Source: DYRB01 sp963802205
GTDB taxonomy: Bacteria; Pseudomonadota; Gammaproteobacteria; Chromatiales; Chromatiaceae
Length of the DNA: 64,000 bases
Assembly: GCA_963802205.1 (NCBI GenBank)
Contig: CAWDHW010000007.1
Location: 42,394-106,393 of the forward strand
Reading direction: 5' to 3'
The notes under the pieces are model-generated. The model saw nothing but the letters and a program-made list of their open reading frames with translations. It made no database searches and was not told the origin of the DNA. A program made the translations under genes and the position numbers. This document shows, piece after piece, positions 49,267 through 57,899 of this stretch. Every line of letters begins with the position of its first letter. Within the stretch, counting starts at the first letter, position 1.

Positions 49267-49535
49267 CTTCATCGTTAGCTGGGAATACAAGGGCCATACT
49301 TAATTATGAATCCTGAAAATGGCCTAACCGGAACAAATTCGAGTTTTCATGCCGCCTCGGCCAATCGCGGCCTTTTCGCATTGGCGCCCAAGTTGCCGGG
49401 AACCGGTCGCTCCGGATCGCACAGGCTCGCTGCGACATGCCCAGGATGTGGTTTCTCCCGGTCCAACATCATCGGGACCTAGACACGCGGAATCTGTGCG
49501 TTTGGTCCGATCTGGCAATTCGCGAGAGGAAAACC

Positions 49536-50879
49536 ATGACACTGAAATTCACGCGACGCGAATTTCTCGCTACTGCGGCTGGTGTGGCGACACTGGGTGT
49601 CGGCGATTGCGTCGGGTCCGGGGATGCGTGCGTCACGGACGCGGACGGAAGACTAAAGTGTGCGTTGCCGCCTCCGAACGAAGCGCCGTTCGACACGGTG
49701 GTCGTGCTGATGATGGAGAACCGCTCGTTCGATCACATGCTCGGGTGGCTGCCGGGCGCAAATGGCCGGCAGCAGGGCTTGATCTACGCCGACGAGACCG
49801 GCGCGCTGCACCATACCTGGCCGCTTGCACCTGATTACCAGGGCTGCCAATACCAAGACCCCGACCACACCTGGAAGGGCATCGCGATTCAGTATGCCGA
49901 TGGCCGCTGCGACGGTTTTCTCAAGACCCGCACTGACCCCGAACTTCCGGCGGACCTCTTCCCCATCGGCTATTACGGCAAGGACGATCTTCCGATCCTT
50001 GCCGCGCTCGCGGCGGGCTATACGACGTTCGACAACTATTTCTGCTCGATGCAGGGCCCGACCTGGGAAAACCGGCTCTACCAGCTCACCGGGACCACGC
50101 AGGTCGGCATGGACCTGATCATCGATCATTTTCCGCGGACGGACGCGGAGCGGCCTTGCACCATCCAGACGGCGATCTTCGATCGCGTGCGCAATGCCGG
50201 CTTGCGCGCCGCTTATTACTATCACGGCGAGCCGATGACGGGCCTCTTCCAAAGCAAGCGTTACGACGACATCGCGCTGACGATCGATCGCTTCTGGGAC
50301 GACGCGCACCGCGGCAACCTCGCCAATGTTGTCTTTGTCGACCCCGATTACACCGACGCAGCGGAGGACGCCGGGACGTCGAACGACTATCACCATCGGG
50401 GCAACGTGCGGGTGGCCGAGGGATTCGTTGCGCAGGTGTACAACGCCCTCAAGGACAGCCCGCAATGGGGGCGCATGGTCTTCGTGCTCAATTTTGACGA
50501 GCATGGCGGGTTCTTCGACCACGTGCCGCCACCCCCATGCCAGGACGACACGGAGCAGAAGGGCGTCGGGCCGTTTCCGGACCTCAAGCGCCTGGGCTTT
50601 CGCGTTCCCGCCATCGCGATGGGGCCCTTCGCCCCGCGTAAGATCGAGACGGCGGGACCCTATGAGCACTGCTCGATCTTGAGGATGATCGAATGGCGCT
50701 GGGGACTCGAACCGATGACGTTGCGCGATCGCACCGCAAAGAACTTGGCCGATGCGCTGGACTTCAGGACGCGGCGCGACGCCGTCACCTTACCCCCGTT
50801 TACGCCGCCGCGAAACGACGGCTGCTCGGGCGATCGCGACCGCGAGCTTGGTTCCGACCGGCCGCGCCCCGTTACTTGA
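49536..50879 (+). CDS. Tat-exported phosphoesterase of the phospholipase C / acid phosphatase (AcpA) family
   Basis: A 447-residue exported hydrolase of the alkaline-phosphatase-like phosphoesterase superfamily. The start MTLKFTRREFLATAAG is a twin-arginine signal. The nucleophile region is VVLMMENRSFDHMLGWLPGA. SMQGPTWENRLYQLTGTT and the metal-binding NFDEHGGFFDHVPPPPC are family signatures. GPFAPRKIETAGPYEHCSIL is the C-terminal conserved block. The substrate (phospholipid or phosphate monoester) is not resolved. A strong AGAGGAAAACC site precedes ATG 49536. Codon preference differs from neighbouring genes, suggesting acquisition. Confidence 0.88.
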   Translation: MTLKFTRREFLATAAGVATLGVGDCVGSGDACVTDADGRLKCALPPPNEAPFDTVVVLMMENRSFDHMLGWLPGANGRQQGLIYADETGALHHTWPLAPDYQGCQYQDPDHTWKGIAIQYADGRCDGFLKTRTDPELPADLFPIGYYGKDDLPILAALAAGYTTFDNYFCSMQGPTWENRLYQLTGTTQVGMDLIIDHFPRTDAERPCTIQTAIFDRVRNAGLRAAYYYHGEPMTGLFQSKRYDDIALTIDRFWDDAHRGNLANVVFVDPDYTDAAEDAGTSNDYHHRGNVRVAEGFVAQVYNALKDSPQWGRMVFVLNFDEHGGFFDHVPPPPCQDDTEQKGVGPFPDLKRLGFRVPAIAMGPFAPRKIETAGPYEHCSILRMIEWRWGLEPMTLRDRTAKNLADALDFRTRRDAVTLPPFTPPRNDGCSGDRDRELGSDRPRPVT

Positions 50880-50957
50880 CCGACAGGTAACCGATTTTCC
50901 CAGCATAAAGGTGCGACTGTCGGCCGCTGGCCGAGCGCAGCATCCGGAGCCAAGCAT

Positions 50958-51911
50958 ATGCACACCCAAGACCTGTCCCCCTGGACCCACGACCACCTGT
51001 TCGATGCCGGCAGCCACGCGGCGGAACGCGGCACTCGCGCCGTCATGTGGATCACCGCCGCCATGATGGTCGTAGAGATCGCCGCCGGCTGGTGGTTCAA
51101 CTCCATGGCCCTGCTCGCCGACGGCTGGCACATGAGCTCCCACGCGCTGGCCATCGGGCTCAGCGCCTTCGCCTACGGGGCCGCCCGCCGCTACGCCGGC
51201 GACCCGCGATTTGCCTTCGGTACTTGGAAGATCGAGGTCTTAGGCGGTTTTGCGAGCGCCATCCTACTCTTGGTGGTCGCGGCCCTGATGGTCACGGGGT
51301 CGGTGGAGCGCATCCTCTCGCCCCAGCCCATCGCCTACGCCGAGGCCATGGCCATCGCCGCCCTGGGTCTGGCGGTCAACCTGGTCTGCGCCAAGATCCT
51401 GGGGGACGCCCAGGGGCAGGACCACCACCACGGCGGGCACTCCCACGGGTCCCACGGGCATCATGGCCATCACCACGACCTGAACCTCAAGTCCGCCTAT
51501 CTCCATGTGGTCGCCGACGCGGCCACCTCGGTTCTGGCCATCGTGGCCCTCGGCGGAGGCTGGCTCTTCGGGTGGTCCTGGCTGGACCCGGTCATGGGCA
51601 TCGTCGGCGCGGCGCTGGTCGCCCTCTGGGCCAAGGGCCTCCTGGTGGAGACGGGCCGGGTCCTGCTCGACCGCGAGATGGACCACCCCGTCGTCGCCGA
51701 GATCCGCGAGGCGGTCGAGACCGGACCGGATGCGGGGGAGACCCGCGTTGCCGACCTGCACGTCTGGCGCGTCGGCAAGCGCGCCTATGCCTGTGCCCTG
51801 ACCCTGGTCACCCATGACCCGGCGCTGACCCCAGACCGGGTGCGCGAGCAACTGCGCGTGCACGAGGAGATTGCCCACGCCACCATCGAGATTCACCGCT
51901 GCACCGCCTGA
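50958..51911 (+). CDS. dmeF: DmeF-type cation diffusion facilitator (Co/Ni/Zn/Cd efflux)
   Basis: A 317-residue inner-membrane CDF exporter with six predicted helices. The N-terminus MHTQDLSPWTHDHLFDAGSH is typical of DmeF proteins. The HxxxD zinc-type sites are ADGWHMSSHA (helix 2 region) and HVVADAATSVLA (helix 5). A His-rich cytosolic loop lies at about 155-175 (DHHHGGHSHGSHGHHGHHH). A C-terminal cytosolic domain follows. It heads the metal-resistance block, 97 bases before chrB. A truncated copy of its first 26 codons lies at 55864. Confidence 0.92.
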   Translation: MHTQDLSPWTHDHLFDAGSHAAERGTRAVMWITAAMMVVEIAAGWWFNSMALLADGWHMSSHALAIGLSAFAYGAARRYAGDPRFAFGTWKIEVLGGFASAILLLVVAALMVTGSVERILSPQPIAYAEAMAIAALGLAVNLVCAKILGDAQGQDHHHGGHSHGSHGHHGHHHDLNLKSAYLHVVADAATSVLAIVALGGGWLFGWSWLDPVMGIVGAALVALWAKGLLVETGRVLLDREMDHPVVAEIREAVETGPDAGETRVADLHVWRVGKRAYACALTLVTHDPALTPDRVREQLRVHEEIAHATIEIHRCTA

Positions 51912-51971
51912 ACCGCCGTGCGCCGGGCGCCTCGGCCCGCCGCGCCCACCGTCGCCTCCCGCGAATAGTTA

Positions 51972-52007
51972 TTGAAACAGAAGTTACGATAGTGTAACTT
52001 TTGTTTC
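51972..52007 (+). promoter_or_regulatory. chr operon promoter with overlapping palindromic operator
   Basis: A -35-like TTGAAA at 51972-51977 and -10-like TAACTT at 51995-52000 are 17 bases apart, predicting a start site at about 52006-52010, on the chrB ATG. A near-perfect inverted repeat (GAAACAGAAGTTAC, six-base spacer, GTAACTTTTGTTTC; 13 of 14 pairs) covers 51974-52007, that is, the whole core promoter. ChrB proteins are known chromate-responsive regulators, so this is a plausible ChrB operator, with a leaderless message. Confidence 0.6.
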
Positions 52008-52008
52008 C

Positions 52009-52986
52009 ATGACACTCGACCCACCCAACCGCTGGCTCCTGCTCGCCGTCAGCCTGGCCGGACGCCCGGGCAGCACGGTGCGGGTACGGCTCTGGCGGGC
52101 GCTGAAGGAACTGGGTGTCGGCAGCCTGCGCGACGGGGTGTCCGTACTCCCCGCCGGTGCATCCGCCCGCACCGCCTTCGCGTCCATCGTCGGCGAGGTC
52201 GCCGCCGAGGGGGGGAGCGCCTGGTTGCTGGAACTGCCGGCCCAAGCGGCCGAGGTGGAGCAGGCCCTGTTGGCCCTCTTCGACCGCACCGCGGGCTATG
52301 GGGAGCTGACCACGGCCATGGCCGCCCTGTCCCAAGAGGCCCCGCTGCTCGACGAGGCGACGGCCAGGCGCCGACTGCGCCAATTGGACAAGGCCCTGGG
52401 CGAGCTGGAGCGCCTGGACTTCTTTCCTGGCCCACCCCAGGCCCAGGCGCGCGCCGCCCGCACGAGCCTCAAGGCGGAGATCGACCGGCGTTTCTCCCCA
52501 GAGGAGCCGATGTCGGCCCAGCGCGCCCTCACCCCCCTGGCCCCCGGGGACTATCGGGACCGCACCTGGGCCACGCGCCGCCGCCTCTGGGTCGACCGGG
52601 TGGCCAGCGCCTGGCTGATCCGCCGCTTCATCGACCCGGATGCCCGCTTCCTCTGGCTGGAGCGGCCCGAGGACTGCCCGGCGGGGGCTCTGGGTTTCGA
52701 TTTCGACGGGGCGGACTTCACCCACGCCCTGATCGAGGGCAGCGAGCGCGTCACCTTCGAGGTCCTGGCCGCGAGCTTCGGGCTCGAAGGCGACCCCGGG
52801 CTGGTCCGACTGGGGCGGTTGGTGCACTACCTGGACGCGGGCGGGCTGCCCGTCGCCGAGGCCGCCGGCTTCGAGGCGGTGCTCGCCGGGCTGAGGGAGG
52901 CCACGGCGGACGACGATGCCCTGCTGGCCGCCGCAACCCCAATGCTCGACGCCCTTTACCTCACCTACTCGGGCCCACGCGCCTGA
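52009..52986 (+). CDS. chrB: ChrB, chromate resistance regulator/sensor
   Basis: A 325-residue ChrB protein. The N-terminal half (about 1-150) is the regulator-like domain, with WLLLAVSLAGRPGSTVRVRL. The C-terminal ChrB domain (about 180-320) has RLWVDRVASAWLIRRFIDPD, FDFDGADFTHALIEG and TFEVLAASFGLEGDP. It controls chr operons in response to chromate and is needed for full resistance. ATG 52009 lies two bases from the palindromic operator and has no ribosome site, suggesting leaderless translation. chrA follows after 18 bases. Confidence 0.93.
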   Translation: MTLDPPNRWLLLAVSLAGRPGSTVRVRLWRALKELGVGSLRDGVSVLPAGASARTAFASIVGEVAAEGGSAWLLELPAQAAEVEQALLALFDRTAGYGELTTAMAALSQEAPLLDEATARRRLRQLDKALGELERLDFFPGPPQAQARAARTSLKAEIDRRFSPEEPMSAQRALTPLAPGDYRDRTWATRRRLWVDRVASAWLIRRFIDPDARFLWLERPEDCPAGALGFDFDGADFTHALIEGSERVTFEVLAASFGLEGDPGLVRLGRLVHYLDAGGLPVAEAAGFEAVLAGLREATADDDALLAAATPMLDALYLTYSGPRA

Positions 52987-53004
52987 CATCACCACGGAGA
53001 CACC

Positions 53005-54363
53005 ATGCCGACAACCACCCCGGACCTCAACTCGGCCGCCGCCGCGCCCCCGCCCCCCGTGACCCTGGGGGAGGCCTTGGGCTACTGGCTCAAGCTCGGC
53101 TTCATCAGCTTCGGCGGTCCCGCCGGACAGATCGCCATGATGCACCACGAGCTGGTGGAGAAGCGGCGCTGGATCTCCGAACACCGTTATTTGCATGCGC
53201 TCAACTACTGCATGTTGATGCCCGGGCCCGAGGCGATCCAGTTGGCCATCTATATCAGTTGGCTGCTCCACGGGGTGCGCGGGGCCCTGGTCGCCGGGGT
53301 GCTCTTCTTCCTGCCCGCCTTCGTCCTGCTGTCGGTGCTGGCGGGCGTCTACCTCGCCTTCGGCGACCTGCCCCTGGTGCAGGGGATCTTCTACGGCATC
53401 AAGCCCGCGGTGGTCGCCGTGGTCCTGTTCGCCGCCTGGCGCATCGGCTCCCGGGCGCTCAAGAACGAGGTACTCATCGGGCTCGCCGCCCTGGCCTTCG
53501 TCGGCATCTTTGTCTTCGGGATCGGCTTCCCCTGGATCGTGCTCGCCGCGGCCATCCTGGGTGCCATCGGCGGGCGGCTGATGCCGGAGAAGTTCCGCGG
53601 CGGCGGGGGTCACGGGGGCTCCGAGAAGCGCTACGGGGCGGCCCTGATCGACGACGACACCCCGCCCCCGGCCCATGCGCGCTTCTCCTGGGGCAAGCTT
53701 GGGATCACCGTGGCGGTCTTCGTGGCGGTCTGGGTCCTGGCCCTGCTCGCGGTGCGCGGCGTGCCCGCCCTCGAAGACATGGGCATCTTCTTCACCAAGG
53801 CGGCCTTCCTCACCATCGGCGGGGCCTACGCCGTCCTGCCCTATGTCTACCAGGGCGGGGTGGAGCACTTCGGCTGGCTCACCGGCCCCCAGATGATGGA
53901 CGGTCTGGCCCTCGGGGAGGCCACCCCCGGGCCACTCATCATGATCGTCACCTGGGTGGGTTATCTGGGCGGGGTCTCCAAGGAGGTGCTGGCCAATCCG
54001 GTGCTGGCGGGGATAGCGGGGGCCGCGGTGGCGACCTTCTTCACCTTCCTGCCGTCCTTCCTCTTCATCCTGGCCGGCGGTCCCTTGATCGAGGCGACCC
54101 GCGGGGAGCTGCACTACACGGCACCGCTCACCGCCATCACCGCGGCGGTGGTCGGGGTGATCGTCAACCTGGCGGTCTTCTTCGCCTGGCATACCTTCTG
54201 GCCGAGCGCCACGGACGCCGCCCCCTTCGCCGGTCCATTCGATGCCTTCGCGGTCCTGATCGCCGTTGCCGCCTTCGTCGCCCTTTACCGCTACAAGATC
54301 GACATCATGAAGGTCATCGGCGCCTGCGCCCTGGTGGGGCTCGCCTACAGCCTCCTGACCTGA
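53005..54363 (+). CDS. chrA: ChrA, chromate efflux transporter
   Basis: A 452-residue inner-membrane CHR-family transporter with two homologous halves. The signature GFISFGGPAGQIAMMHHEL is in the first half and FLTIGGAYAVLPYVYQGGVE in the second. LNYCMLMPGPEAIQLAIYIS and LALGEATPGPLIMIVTWVGY are the paired PGP motifs. About ten to twelve helices are predicted. It expels chromate using the membrane potential or proton gradient. The operon partners are chrB upstream and the SOD downstream. Confidence 0.95.
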   Translation: MPTTTPDLNSAAAAPPPPVTLGEALGYWLKLGFISFGGPAGQIAMMHHELVEKRRWISEHRYLHALNYCMLMPGPEAIQLAIYISWLLHGVRGALVAGVLFFLPAFVLLSVLAGVYLAFGDLPLVQGIFYGIKPAVVAVVLFAAWRIGSRALKNEVLIGLAALAFVGIFVFGIGFPWIVLAAAILGAIGGRLMPEKFRGGGGHGGSEKRYGAALIDDDTPPPAHARFSWGKLGITVAVFVAVWVLALLAVRGVPALEDMGIFFTKAAFLTIGGAYAVLPYVYQGGVEHFGWLTGPQMMDGLALGEATPGPLIMIVTWVGYLGGVSKEVLANPVLAGIAGAAVATFFTFLPSFLFILAGGPLIEATRGELHYTAPLTAITAAVVGVIVNLAVFFAWHTFWPSATDAAPFAGPFDAFAVLIAVAAFVALYRYKIDIMKVIGACALVGLAYSLLT

Positions 54364-54418
54364 CCCCGGCACCGAGCCGCCGGGTCCATCATCCTACCTT
54401 CGCGCCTGAGAGACTCCG

Positions 54419-55012
54419 ATGCCCTACGAACCGAAACCCCTGTCCTGCGACCCGGCCCGGCTGAACGGCCTGTCCGAGAAGTTGATCGTCAGTCATTGGG
54501 AGAACAACTACGGCGGCGCCGTCAAGCGCCTCAACGCCATCGAGGAGCGCCTGGCCGGGCTGGATTGGGCCAAGGCCCCCGTCTTCGAGATCAACGGCTT
54601 GAAGCGCGAGGAGTTGATCGCCGCCGGGTCCATGATCCTGCACGAGGTCTATTTCGACTCCCTCGGCGGCACCGGGGGGGACCCGGAGGGCGCCCTGCGG
54701 GCGCGGATCGAGCGGGACTTCGGCTCGCTCGCCGCCTGGCGCACCGAGTTCTCGGCCATGGGCAAGGCCCAGGGCGGGGGTTCTGGCTGGACCCTGCTGG
54801 TGTGGAGCCCGCGCCGCGCCCGCCTGGTCAACGCCTGGGCCGCCGACCACGCCCACAACCTGGCCGGGGCGACGCCGCTCATGGCGCTCGACATGTACGA
54901 GCACAGCTATCACCTGGACTACGGCGCCAAGGCCGCGGCCTATGTGGACGCCTTCATGCAGAACCTCTCCTGGACGGCCGCCGAGGCCGCCTTCACCCAG
55001 CTCGGAGCCTGA
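54419..55012 (+). CDS. Fe/Mn superoxide dismutase of the chr operon (ChrC-like)
   Basis: A 197-residue superoxide dismutase. The metal ligands are visible as His26 (LIVSHWENNYGG), His75 (SMILHEVYF), and Asp and His in MALDMYEHSYHLDYG. Fe- or Mn-specificity is not decided by eye. ChrC of Cupriavidus metallidurans is also such an enzyme in a chr cluster. Chromate reduction inside the cell makes superoxide, which explains the linkage. The rhodanese gene follows after four bases. Confidence 0.9.
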   Translation: MPYEPKPLSCDPARLNGLSEKLIVSHWENNYGGAVKRLNAIEERLAGLDWAKAPVFEINGLKREELIAAGSMILHEVYFDSLGGTGGDPEGALRARIERDFGSLAAWRTEFSAMGKAQGGGSGWTLLVWSPRRARLVNAWAADHAHNLAGATPLMALDMYEHSYHLDYGAKAAAYVDAFMQNLSWTAAEAAFTQLGA

Positions 55013-55016
55013 CCCC

Positions 55017-55343
55017 ATGGAACGTACCATAGCCCCCACCGACCTCCAGGCCCTGATCGCCCGGGGTGCCCCCATCGCCCTGCTCGACGTGCGCCGGGCC
55101 GAGGACCGCGCCAAGGACCCGGCGGCCATCCCCGGCGCCGCCTGGCACGACCCAGCGGCGCTGGCCTCCTGGTCGCCCGACCTGGGGCCGGACCGGGAGA
55201 TCGTCCTCTACTGCGTGCGCGGCGGCTCGGTCAGCAACTCGGTCCTGGACGCCCTGCGCGCCCAGGGGCTCAGTGCCCGCTACATCGAGGGCGGCCTGGA
55301 GGGCTGGAAGGCGGCCGGCGGGGCCACGGAGTCCCAGGCATGA
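55017..55343 (+). CDS. Rhodanese-domain protein of the chr operon (ChrE-like)
   Basis: A 108-residue single-domain rhodanese. IALLDVRRAEDRAKDP is the first conserved block. The active-site loop is VLYCVRGGSVSNSVLD with the catalytic Cys, and GGLEGWKAAGG closes the domain. Rhodaneses transfer sulfur to thiols or cyanide; in chr clusters ChrE-like proteins are thought to handle chromium-glutathione adducts, which is unproven here. Its TGA overlaps the next ATG (ATGA). Confidence 0.9.
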   Translation: MERTIAPTDLQALIARGAPIALLDVRRAEDRAKDPAAIPGAAWHDPAALASWSPDLGPDREIVLYCVRGGSVSNSVLDALRAQGLSARYIEGGLEGWKAAGGATESQA

Positions 55344-55792
55344 AGTGGGTCACCCGCGAGCGCCCCAAGATCGACCGCATCGCCTGCCCCTGGCTGATCG
55401 CACGTTTCATCGACCCGAAGGCGGAGTTTCTCTACGTCCCGGCCTTGGAGGTCCTGCGGGTGGCCGAGGAGACCGGGGCCATCCCCTACGACGTGCCGAA
55501 TGTCGAACTCTCCCATGTGGGGGAGCTGTGCAGCTTCGATGCCTTCCTCGCCAAGTACGCACTGGATGACCCGGCTCTGCACCAGCTCGCCGTCATCGTG
55601 CGCGGGGCCGATACCGCTCGGCTCGACCTGGCGCCCCAGGCGGCCGGGCTCCTGGCCATCTCGCTCGGCCTGTCCCACAACTTTGCCGACGACCAGGCCA
55701 TGCTCGCCCAGGGCATGACGGTCTACGACGCACTCTACGCCTGGTGCCGGTCCTGCCAGGGCGAGGCCCACGATTGGCGGCCCGCCGGGTGA
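55340..55792 (+). CDS. Stand-alone ChrB C-terminal-domain protein
   Basis: A 150-residue protein equal to the C-terminal domain of ChrB. Compare KIDRIACPWLIARFIDPKAE with RLWVDRVASAWLIRRFIDPD in ChrB; the segment VELSHVGELCSFDAFLAKYA and LGLSHNFADDQAMLAQGM are further family blocks. It has its own Cys residues (ACPW, WCRSC). It lacks the N-terminal regulator half, so it may serve as an effector or metal-binding partner rather than a DNA-binding protein. It ends the chr operon by four-base coupling. Confidence 0.9.
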   Translation: MKWVTRERPKIDRIACPWLIARFIDPKAEFLYVPALEVLRVAEETGAIPYDVPNVELSHVGELCSFDAFLAKYALDDPALHQLAVIVRGADTARLDLAPQAAGLLAISLGLSHNFADDQAMLAQGMTVYDALYAWCRSCQGEAHDWRPAG

Positions 55793-55863
55793 GGGCTGCG
55801 TCGTCGATGCGGGTCTTGAAGTCATGGCCCCGGCCGCTCAGTCAGGATCAGAGGTAGCAAGCG

Positions 55864-56001
55864 ATGCACACGCACGACCTGTCCGCCTGGACCCACGACC
55901 AGGTGTTCGCGGAAGGCAGCCACGCGGCGGGGCGCGGCACCCGGATCAACGACTGCGCAGCCTCAAGGTCGGCACGCACGGTCCCAATAGAGGGCGAGTA
56001 G
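55864..56001 (+). pseudogene. Truncated 5' remnant of a second dmeF
   Basis: A 45-codon frame starts MHTHDLSAWTHDQVFAEGSH, then AAGRGTR. It matches the first 26 or so residues of DmeF at 50958 (MHTQDLSPWTHDHLFDAGSH, AAERGTR). Similarity then stops abruptly and a stop follows 18 codons later, three bases before the moxR start. A ribosome site (AGAGG) is still present. It looks like a duplicated or displaced dmeF cut by a deletion that joined it to the moxR operon; whether it is translated is unknown. Confidence 0.75.
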
Positions 56002-56004
56002 GAC

Positions 56005-56967
56005 ATGTCGGATGCGCAATTGCTCGAGGGGCTGCGTGAACAACTGCAGTCGGTCATCGTCGGCCAGACTGGGTTGCTCGATCGCCTGGTCATCGCCTTG
56101 GTGGCGGGCGGGCACGTGCTGTTGGACGGACCGCCCGGGCTGGCCAAGACCACGGCGGTGCACGCCCTCGCCAGCGGCGTCTCGGCCGGCTTCCAGCGCA
56201 TCCAGTTCACCCCCGATCTAATGCCCGGCGACCTCACCGGCAGCGATGTCTACGAGCCGGCCACCGGCACCTTCCGCTTCGTGCCTGGCCCCCTGTTCCA
56301 CGAGATCGTGCTGGCGGACGAGATCAACCGCGCGCCGCCCAAGGTCCAGTCGGCCCTGCTGGAGGCCATGGCCGAGCACCAGGTGACGGTGGGCGGGCAG
56401 ACCCGCCGCCTGCCGGACCTGTTCATCGTGCTGGCCACCCAGAACCCGTTGGAGCAGAGCGGTACCTACCCCCTGCCGGAGGCCCAGCTCGATCGCTTCA
56501 TGTTCCATGTCCTGCTGGACTATCCGAGCGTGGACGAAGAAGTGGAAATTGCCCGCCGCGCCCGCCGGGCCACCGAGGGGCACGTCGAGGAGGCAGTGCG
56601 CCAGGTGCTGGAGCCGCGCCGAATCCTGGAGATGCGCCGACGCATGAATGAGGTCTACGTCGAGCCCACGGTGGAACGTTACGCTGTGGAGCTGGTGGGC
56701 GCCACCCGCGATCCGGGCCGTTACCTGCCCCAGTGGCGGGGTCGGGTGCTGGCCGGTGCCTCGCCGCGGGGCTCCATCGCCCTGTTGCGTGCGGCCATGG
56801 CGCGTGCCTGGCTCGCCGGGCGTGACCACGTGCTGCCGGAAGACGTGATCGAGCTCGCCCCGGACGTGCTTCGCCACCGTCTGGTACTGGATTTCGGTGC
56901 TGAGGCCGAGGGCCTGGACGCGGCGGCCATCGTCGCGGGCCTGATCGAGGTCGTCCCAACGCCGTGA
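56005..56967 (+). CDS. MoxR-family AAA+ ATPase
   Basis: A 320-residue AAA+ chaperone. Walker A is DGPPGLAKTTAVHAL (about 41-55), Walker B is EIVLADEINRAPPKVQSALL, and sensor 1 lies in FIVLATQNPLEQSGTYPLPE. PDLMPGDLTGSDVYEP and ASPRGSIALLRAA are MoxR hallmarks. MoxR proteins act with VWA-domain partners in maturing or activating protein complexes. It opens a tightly coupled seven-gene operon. Its stop overlaps the next start (GTGA). Confidence 0.95.
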   Translation: MSDAQLLEGLREQLQSVIVGQTGLLDRLVIALVAGGHVLLDGPPGLAKTTAVHALASGVSAGFQRIQFTPDLMPGDLTGSDVYEPATGTFRFVPGPLFHEIVLADEINRAPPKVQSALLEAMAEHQVTVGGQTRRLPDLFIVLATQNPLEQSGTYPLPEAQLDRFMFHVLLDYPSVDEEVEIARRARRATEGHVEEAVRQVLEPRRILEMRRRMNEVYVEPTVERYAVELVGATRDPGRYLPQWRGRVLAGASPRGSIALLRAAMARAWLAGRDHVLPEDVIELAPDVLRHRLVLDFGAEAEGLDAAAIVAGLIEVVPTP

Positions 56968-57899
56968 AACACCGCCCGTCACCGGCCGACCCCGCCCTGG
57001 CACCGCTGCTGACGCCCGCCGAGGTGGCCGAGCTGTTGCGCCAGGGGGCGGGGGCGCCGGCCTGGCCCAACTCACCGGTCCCGCCGATGCAGGGGCGCGT
57101 CGGCGAGCGCAGCGCCCGGCGCACCGGTAGTGGCATGGACTATGCCGAGACCCGCCCCTACCAAGGCGGCGACGATCCTCGCTTCCTGAACTGGCGCGCC
57201 ACCGCACGCAGCGGCAGCCTGCAAGTGCGCCGCTTCCACCAGGACATGCAGCCGGCGATCTGCTGTGTGGTGGACCGCGGCCCGAGTATGCGCTTCGGCA
57301 CCCGGCGGCGTCTGAAGGCGGCCCAGGCTGGCCGTCTCGCCCTGCTGCTGTCGGCCCAGGAGATGCGCTGCGGCGGCGAATTGGCGGGCCTGGTGTTGGA
57401 GGACTCCGTGCGTCGCTGGCTGCCGCCCGCGGTAAGCGTGGCCGCTTTGCAGCGACTCGCGCGGTGGGTGGCGGCCCCGGCCCCGACATCGACGCCGCAG
57501 CAGGCAGAGGGCTGGTCCCCGACGTTCGCCGAGCTGGCGCAGCGCCTGGCGCCGGGCTCCCGGATCCTGTTCATCAGCGATTTTCGCGGTCTCGCCGAGG
57601 CCGACCGCACTCTGCTGGCGGGTCTCGGGCGTCGCTTCGACACACGCGCACTGGTGGTTTACGACGATGCCGAGCGCGAGTTACCCGCCGTGGGTCCGTT
57701 GCTGCTGTGTTGGGGCGGGGTCGTGAGACACGCGGATGGCCGCGACGCCTTCCAGCGCGCTCGCCAGGCCGATGCCTGGCGGGCGTATCGAGCCGATCTG
57801 CACGATCTGTTCACGCGCGCCGGAATTCCCTGGCGTCTGGTCCCCGCGGCGGCGGACGACCTTCCCGCCACCCTGCGCGGGGCGCCCGATGGACATTGA
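56964..57899 (+). CDS. DUF58 domain protein
   Basis: A 311-residue protein with the DUF58 signature GMDYAETRPYQGGDDPRFLN followed by WRATARSG at about 53-80. A VWA-like fold follows (CCVVDRGPSMRFGTRRRLKA and RILFISDFRGL). DUF58 proteins are regular partners of MoxR ATPases. The GTG start overlaps moxR by four bases, and the 3' end overlaps the DUF4381 gene by 11 bases. Confidence 0.92.
   Translation: MKHRPSPADPALAPLLTPAEVAELLRQGAGAPAWPNSPVPPMQGRVGERSARRTGSGMDYAETRPYQGGDDPRFLNWRATARSGSLQVRRFHQDMQPAICCVVDRGPSMRFGTRRRLKAAQAGRLALLLSAQEMRCGGELAGLVLEDSVRRWLPPAVSVAALQRLARWVAAPAPTSTPQQAEGWSPTFAELAQRLAPGSRILFISDFRGLAEADRTLLAGLGRRFDTRALVVYDDAERELPAVGPLLLCWGGVVRHADGRDAFQRARQADAWRAYRADLHDLFTRAGIPWRLVPAAADDLPATLRGAPDGH

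Noticed and set aside
51808..54372. 854-codon minus-strand open frame opposite chrB and chrA
   Set aside because: Antisense to two well-supported chr genes; the translation is low-complexity Gly/Glu/Gln/Asp with no family resemblance.
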